Below the pieces are notes generated by a model. It saw nothing but the letters and a program-made list of their open reading frames with translations, searched no databases and had not been told where the DNA came from. From Candidatus Woesearchaeota archaeon (GTDB lineage: Archaea; Nanobdellota; Nanobdellia; Woesearchaeales; ARS49): 9,438 bases of DNA. The position numbers were made by a program, and so were the translations under genes. This document shows, piece by piece, positions 6,376 to 9,438 of the stretch. The stretch covers positions 1-9,438 of the forward strand of contig JAPLZR010000038.1 in the NCBI GenBank assembly GCA_026394935.1, written 5' to 3'. The number at the start of each line of letters is the position of its first letter. Within the stretch, counting starts at the first letter, position 1.

Positions 6376-6926
6376 TGTACAATCGTCTTTATCAGCTCAA
6401 AATACAAATCGTTCTTTTCAGGACAAACATTATTGCACTCAACAATCTGCTGCCACAACTTCTCAACTTTCCTATCATCAAGAAGCTGGACCTGCTCATT
6501 AGCCATACTCAAAGCCTTTGAAAACTCCAGCAAGTGGTCAGCATTCCCCCAATACTTGCTTGTCGCGATAACATTAATCAACAAAGCGCTCTCAGGAATG
6601 TCCTGCTCAAACGCGGCAACATTCACCAAAACCATATCCAAAAACGCCTCATCAGGACAAGTTGAAGACAAACACTGCATCATCCTGTCCCACTGGTCCT
6701 TAACATCAGTATTTTTGGACTGAGCAACCAAATCATCAAGAGCGCTGATCAAGTTAGCCTTATCAACAGGATCAACAGCGCCACGCAATTCAATAGTCTT
6801 GTAAATCAAGGGCTTCACAGGAGGCGCTGATTTAACGACCATAAGAATAACAACAACTGCCAAAACAATAATAATAATACCGATGATTGCAAAAATAACA
6901 GTACTAATACCTCTTTGAACGGCCAT
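6372..6926 (-). CDS. Pilin-like or N-terminally anchored surface protein with a two-copy cysteine-pair repeat
   Basis: No family is recognised with confidence. The N-terminus MAVQRGISTVIFAIIG, followed by an unbroken hydrophobic stretch to about residue 31, resembles an archaeal class III (prepilin) signal: a short basic lead, Gly at 6 as possible cleavage point, and a hydrophobic helix immediately after. A plain membrane anchor is the alternative. The remaining 150 residues are predominantly helical and would be extracytoplasmic. Two similar units end in W-D-R-M-M-Q-C-x4-CP (79-91) and W-Q-Q-I-V-E-C-x3-CP (158-169), each followed by an acidic and then hydrophobic helix, suggesting an internal duplication with one disulfide per unit. 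It is the first gene of the four-gene operon, with a TATA-like box about 25 nt upstream and no clear ribosome binding site, so probably leaderless. Confidence 0.78.
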   Translation of the reverse strand: MAVQRGISTVIFAIIGIIIIVLAVVVILMVVKSAPPVKPLIYKTIELRGAVDPVDKANLISALDDLVAQSKNTDVKDQWDRMMQCLSSTCPDEAFLDMVLVNVAAFEQDIPESALLINVIATSKYWGNADHLLEFSKALSMANEQVQLLDDRKVEKLWQQIVECNNVCPEKNDLYFELIKTIVQ

Positions 6927-6940
6927 TGAGCCATCAACAG

Positions 6941-6959
6941 TTTAAGTATATTAAAAGCT
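6941..6959 (-). promoter_or_regulatory. TATA-like promoter of the four-gene surface operon
   Basis: The - strand sequence GCTTTTAATATACTTAAAC is centred about 24 nt before the ATG at 6926, the spacing expected for a leaderless archaeal transcript. No other promoter-like box is obvious within the tightly packed cluster downstream. Confidence 0.5.
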
Positions 6960-6992
6960 TACGATTAGAACTATTGAACAGTTAGAAAGCAA

Positions 6993-7008
6993 CCTCGACA
7001 AGTCGAGG
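6993..7008 (-). repeat. Perfect 7-bp inverted repeat with 2-nt loop downstream of L11
   Basis: CCTCGAC at 6993-6999 and GTCGAGG at 7002-7008 are perfectly complementary with AA between them. It lies in the 113-nt gap between the L11 stop and the surface operon, just beyond the T-run. It may stabilise the L11 mRNA 3' end or help termination. Its tight loop resembles those of the hairpin cluster at 8543-8709. Confidence 0.5.
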
Positions 7009-7017
7009 CAAAGCGAC

Positions 7018-7024
7018 AAAAAAA
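7018..7024 (-). terminator. T-run terminator after L11
   Basis: Seven consecutive T on the - strand, 16 nt after the L11 stop (7042-7040), match the oligo-T signal that ends archaeal transcripts. This would end the L11 message before the surface operon, which has its own promoter. Confidence 0.5.
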
Positions 7025-7039
7025 GAATGCTAATTAGAA

Positions 7040-7786
7040 CTACTTCTTGGCTTCAGAAGCAGGCTTTGCACCAGGAGCGCCAGGCGCGGCAGCAGCCTCG
7101 ACAGGCAACAATTCTTCAATAAGAACCGTCGGAATCTTGGCTTCAACAAGCTTTGCCTTAATAGCACCACGAGGCTGACCAGCCATGCTCTCAATAATCT
7201 GCTTTGCAGTTGCAGTAAGAGATGCCTTCCTCTTCTCAATATCAGCAGCCAACTTCAGCTTCTTCTCTTCCAATTCCTTCAATTCAGCAGCAGAAAGCTC
7301 AGTCTTCTCAGAAGTTATTTCCTCAGTAAACATTCCCTTGTTAATATCAGCAATAGTCTCAACAGCGCGCTTACCCTCAATCATAACACCCATGCTGTTG
7401 CAAGTGCCTGCAATCTCTTTTACACGAGCAAACATGTCCTTGCCGGACAAATTATCTGCTTTCATCTTCGCGATCTTGATAATCTGTTCAATCTTAACAT
7501 CAGCAATAAGCTCAACCTCGGGACTGCCAGAACCCTTCTCAATATGAGCTTCCTGCTTAATCAACGCGCTTGCAGGAGGAGTGCCAATAGAAATTGAAAC
7601 GTTCTTTTGCTCATCAACAGTAATTTTAACCGGAACTTGAACACCCCTAAAGTCAGCAGTCTTCTTGTTAATATCAGAAATAATCTGGCCAATGTTAACA
7701 CCCAACGGACCGAGAGCTGGACCTAACGGAGGAGCGGCTGACGCTTTCCCGCCTTCAATCATTGCTTCTACAGTCTGTTTTGGCAT
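7040..7786 (-). CDS. rpl11: Large-subunit ribosomal protein L11 (uL11) with long C-terminal extension
   Basis: L11 binds 23S rRNA at the GTPase-associated centre and supports factor binding at the base of the ribosomal stalk. The N-terminal signature is intact: EGGKASAAPPLGPALGPLGVN (11-31), including the proline-rich turn and the helix that follows. The RNA-binding C-terminal domain is at about 70-150, with MKADNLSGKDMFARVKEIAGTCNSMGV (108-134). Archaeal L11 is usually about 160 residues; this has 248. The extra part, from about 160, is a charged helical region (TELSAAELKELEEKKLKLAADIEKR), a second helical stretch, and an Ala/Pro/Gly tail ending in KK (about 230-248) that recalls the hinge of stalk proteins L10/L12. 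It follows spt5, as in the common archaeal order, but L1, L10 and L12 do not follow here. A promoter overlaps the spt5 stop, and AGGGG precedes the ATG. Confidence 0.96.
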   Translation of the reverse strand: MPKQTVEAMIEGGKASAAPPLGPALGPLGVNIGQIISDINKKTADFRGVQVPVKITVDEQKNVSISIGTPPASALIKQEAHIEKGSGSPEVELIADVKIEQIIKIAKMKADNLSGKDMFARVKEIAGTCNSMGVMIEGKRAVETIADINKGMFTEEITSEKTELSAAELKELEEKKLKLAADIEKRKASLTATAKQIIESMAGQPRGAIKAKLVEAKIPTVLIEELLPVEAAAAPGAPGAKPASEAKK

Positions 7787-7807
7787 AAAATGAAACCCCT
7801 AATACGA

Positions 7808-7825
7808 TATTTAAAAACCTTTCTA
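7808..7825 (-). promoter_or_regulatory. rpl11: Promoter of L11 overlapping the spt5 stop codon
   Basis: TAGAAAGG (7825-7818) followed by TTTTTAAATA (7817-7808) reads as a purine-rich BRE plus TATA box. Its centre is about 27 nt before the L11 ATG. The TAG is also the spt5 stop codon. The spt5 promoter contains the same TAGAAAGGTTT block. Confidence 0.5.
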
Positions 7826-8467
7826 ACTTTCAGAGTCTAATTGCTCTTCAGATCGAGATTCTTCAGACTCCCTGCGAATAACCTTAACAGCATCCATCTT
7901 GACAGTAATCGGAATCGGAACAGCAGCACCAAGAAGCTCAACAACAACTTCCTCCTTAGACTTGTCAATCCTTGTAACCTTAGCCTGCTCACGCTTGAAC
8001 GGACCTGCAATAATTTCAACAACATCATTCTTGCGAATATCAATCTCTCTCTTGACCTGCTCGAGCATATGCTCAATCTCAGCATACTGAATCTCCTTCG
8101 GCAAAATGCCCCTTGCATAAGGAATGTTAAAACTGGCTTCTTCAGCGCTCTGACGGTCATTAGCCTCGACAAAAATATAACCCCTCATACCATGAGGGCG
8201 GATGACAGAAAAAACCTGCATTTTCTTCTTTTTAACATTGCTGACCAAGAAGTCCATAACCTGATCCTCACGATTAGCAGTAGCTCTCAAAGCAAAAATA
8301 TGAGTCTTAATACCTTCCTTTTTAGGAGCTTCAGGAACAGCTTTCTTAACTTCCTCAACTTCTTTCATCTCAGGCTCAGTCGCGCCTGCAATGAACGGAA
8401 CTTTCTGCACTTCCAGAGCTTCAGCTACCTCGCCGTCCTTTTGCTCTGACCCCTGCTCGTTTTCCAT
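7823..8467 (-). CDS. spt5: Transcription elongation factor Spt5 (archaeal NusG)
   Basis: Spt5 binds the clamp of archaeal RNA polymerase, usually with Spt4, and raises processivity; its KOW domain contacts the ribosome or other partners. The NGN domain is at about residues 54-140 (THIFALRATANREDQVMDFL; GMRGYIFVEA; ARGILPKEI) and the KOW domain at about 145-197 (KNDVVEIIAGPFKREQAKVTRID...). Archaeal Spt5 is usually near 150 residues; this has 214 because of an acidic Glu/Lys/Pro-rich N-terminal extension of about 52 residues and a Ser/Glu-rich C-terminal tail (199-214). The ATG at 8467 is preferred to the GTG at 8479, which overlaps the Shine-Dalgarno GGTGA at 8480-8476; that site is 8 nt before the ATG. 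It is followed by L11, as in many archaea. Confidence 0.95.
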   Translation of the reverse strand: MENEQGSEQKDGEVAEALEVQKVPFIAGATEPEMKEVEEVKKAVPEAPKKEGIKTHIFALRATANREDQVMDFLVSNVKKKKMQVFSVIRPHGMRGYIFVEANDRQSAEEASFNIPYARGILPKEIQYAEIEHMLEQVKREIDIRKNDVVEIIAGPFKREQAKVTRIDKSKEEVVVELLGAAVPIPITVKMDAVKVIRRESEESRSEEQLDSES

Positions 8468-8475
8468 TTTTGAGT

Positions 8476-8527
8476 TCACCGAGAATAATACATATCAAGA
8501 ATAATGAGGGATTTTTAAACCTTTCTA
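8476..8527 (-). promoter_or_regulatory. spt5: Promoter and ribosome binding site of spt5
   Basis: TAGAAAGGTTTAAAAAT (8527-8511, - strand) gives a BRE-like purine block and a TATA box centred near 8515. The transcript would start near 8490, leaving a leader of about 22 nt with GGTGA at 8480-8476, 8 nt before the ATG. The site decides the start codon choice. Confidence 0.5.
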
Positions 8528-8532
8528 TCAAA

Positions 8533-8712
8533 CTTTCAGAAAGCCCAAGACAACTATGTTGTCTGGGCCCCGTCGAACTTCGTTCGACGTGGTTTGATCA
8601 AATTGCTCCTAGACTCGAACAAACCGTTGGTTTTTCGAGTTCCCGAAAATCACGATTTTCGCGATTCGGACTCGAGAAGCATTCCATAAACTATTTGCTT
8701 CGCAAATAGGTT
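8533..8712. repeat. Cluster of five tight-loop hairpins between spt5 promoter and glycosylase gene
   Basis: This non-coding stretch of about 180 nt is largely made of inverted repeats. 8543-8554 pairs with 8558-8568 (11 pairs, one bulged A, loop TAT). 8571-8578 pairs with 8582-8589 (8 pairs, loop TTC). 8613-8625 pairs with 8629-8640 (12 pairs, one bulged C, loop GTT). 8644-8651 pairs with 8654-8661 (8 pairs, loop AC). 8691-8698 pairs with 8702-8709 (8 pairs, loop TTC). A palindrome TTTGATCAAA (8593-8602) lies between the second and third. It follows the glycosylase stop and precedes the spt5 promoter on the - strand. It might be a structured small RNA, a 3' UTR, an insulator or a mobile palindrome cluster. 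No tRNA, rRNA or protein-coding signal is seen. Confidence 0.6.
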
Positions 8713-8734
8713 AATTACTCTTCTCTCGCCCTCA

Positions 8735-9391
8735 CTAAGTCGCAAAATCACAATCTTTTTTTAATGGACAAGTTTGACATTCCGGCACTTTCTTACAATT
8801 TCTTTTTGCAATCTCAACAAACAAAGCATGATACTCATTGAATAATTTATGATTTTTTTCAAGCTTCTTGTGAAAATAACCCTGCAATACGTGATAATCA
8901 ACATCTGATTTGCAAACGCCAAACCTTGACATAATCCTCTTTGTATATGCGTCGATTACAAAAATTGGTTTTTCAGCAGCATACAACATAATTGAGTCAG
9001 CAGTCTCAGGACCAATACCCCAGACTGACAATAATTCATCACGAAGATTTTTCTTTTCAAAAAAGTCTTTCAAAGAGCCGGATTCCAGAATGCACTGCGC
9101 GAAAATCTTCAACTTCTTTGCTTTCTGACGGTAATAGCCGCTGCACCTGATAAGATTCGCAAGTTTTTTTTCGTCAATTGACGCAAGCTTTTTCAAATCC
9201 ATAAGATCATATTTATGCAAGTTATCAAGAGCTTGCTCAACATTCTTCCAAGAAGTGTTTTGAGTCAGGATTGCGCCAATGCAGACTTCCAAACGGTCAG
9301 CTTCAGACAGTTTTCTCTGCCTGTATTCGCCTTTAATAGGCCACCAGTTTTGAGGACCGAATGCATTCAGGAGTTTGTTGAAGATGTGCAT
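8735..9391 (-). CDS. Endonuclease III-like HhH-GPD DNA glycosylase (MagIII/COG2231-like) with Fe-S cluster motif
   Basis: It probably removes damaged bases, perhaps alkylated ones, in base excision repair. The protein has 218 residues. The N-terminal LEVCIGAILTQNTSWKNVEQAL (34-55) and helix-hairpin-helix VWGIGPETADSI (123-134), then FVIDAYTKR (144-152), are those of the endonuclease III superfamily. The WWP near residue 16 and the TQNTSWKNV segment recall the COG2231/MagIII branch (from memory). The catalytic Asp is present (Asp147), but the position of the lyase lysine is Glu129, so a monofunctional glycosylase without strand cleavage is likely. Four cysteines, 199, 205, 208 and 214 (C-x5-C-x2-C-x5-C), would hold a 4Fe-4S cluster; the classical spacing has x6 in the first gap. 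A TATA-like box 25 nt before the ATG suggests a leaderless message. It ends in tandem stops TAG TGA. Confidence 0.9.
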   Translation of the reverse strand: MHIFNKLLNAFGPQNWWPIKGEYRQRKLSEADRLEVCIGAILTQNTSWKNVEQALDNLHKYDLMDLKKLASIDEKKLANLIRCSGYYRQKAKKLKIFAQCILESGSLKDFFEKKNLRDELLSVWGIGPETADSIMLYAAEKPIFVIDAYTKRIMSRFGVCKSDVDYHVLQGYFHKKLEKNHKLFNEYHALFVEIAKRNCKKVPECQTCPLKKDCDFAT

Positions 9392-9410
9392 ACAACAAAA
9401 ATAATTGAAC

Positions 9411-9422
9411 CAGTTTTTAACA
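9411..9422 (-). promoter_or_regulatory. TATA-like box of the glycosylase gene
   Basis: TTGTTAAAAACTG on the - strand is centred about 25 nt before the ATG at 9391; no ribosome binding site is seen, consistent with leaderless translation. Confidence 0.45.
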
Positions 9423-9438
9423 ATTATGGAATTATCAT

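Noticed and set aside
7841..8449. + strand open frame (202 codons) opposite spt5
   Set aside because: Shadow of the spt5 coding strand; Asn/Leu/Ser-rich without any domain.
8468..8479. GTG start for Spt5
   Set aside because: That GTG is part of the GGTGA ribosome binding site for the ATG at 8467.
8610..8645. tRNA-like T-loop sequences (TTCGAGT) on both strands
   Set aside because: The flanking 5-bp T stem, acceptor stem and anticodon arm do not form; the bases belong to the 8613-8640 hairpin.
8470..8709. + strand open frame (79 codons) through the hairpin cluster
   Set aside because: The sequence is explained by inverted repeats; the translation is unremarkable and there is no start signal.
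8533..8712. CRISPR array
   Set aside because: The palindromes differ in sequence and spacing and no repeat unit recurs with spacers.
9426..9438. Possible rightward gene start (ATG at 9426) at the right edge
   Set aside because: Only four codons are visible, with no supporting site; nothing can be concluded.

Overview
The window reads as AT-rich archaeal DNA, most likely from a small-genome DPANN-type archaeon (Woesearchaeota/Pacearchaeota-like; lineage inferred, not tested). Support comes from an archaeal Elp3 with fused radical-SAM and acetyltransferase domains, an archaeal Spt5/NusG next to ribosomal protein L11, TATA-like boxes about 25 nt before start codons (many transcripts would be nearly leaderless), GGAGG/GGTGA ribosome binding sites, and membrane-anchored proteins with an 'ITGF' stalk and paired cysteines of a style I associate with these lineages. 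Only gap is on the + strand; all other genes are on the - strand.

Left part (1-4376). A fragment of a small unknown gene (1-123, -) diverges from gap (265-1170, +), a bacterial-type glyceraldehyde-3-phosphate dehydrogenase. The gap leader can fold in two mutually exclusive ways, one of which hides the Shine-Dalgarno. The gap protein lacks about 28 residues that normally carry part of the phosphate site. Gap converges on and overlaps an Elp3 - RNA m5C methyltransferase - cyclophilin operon read leftward with overlapping genes. The cyclophilin has a lipoprotein signal and also a strong internal start that would make a signal-less short form.

Middle part (4410-6926). Four tightly packed genes of unknown function form one leftward operon: a pilin-like protein with a cysteine-pair repeat, a four-helix membrane protein, a His-rich acidic soluble protein, and a single-helix surface protein. 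The second and fourth share a homologous extracytoplasmic domain with a C-x-E-T-C motif. This is the best candidate here for an undescribed cell-envelope system.

Right part (7018-9438). L11, with a C-terminal extension of nearly 90 residues, and Spt5/NusG, with an acidic N-terminal extension, each have a promoter built on the same TAGAAAGGTTT box. They are followed in the upstream direction by an intergenic region of about 180 nt densely filled with tight-loop hairpins, then an endonuclease III-like DNA glycosylase that lacks the catalytic lysine of the bifunctional enzymes.

Together the recognisable genes cover translation (L11, Elp3, m5C methyltransferase), transcription elongation (Spt5), protein folding (cyclophilin), central carbon metabolism (GAPDH) and DNA repair. 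The middle operon belongs to the cell surface.
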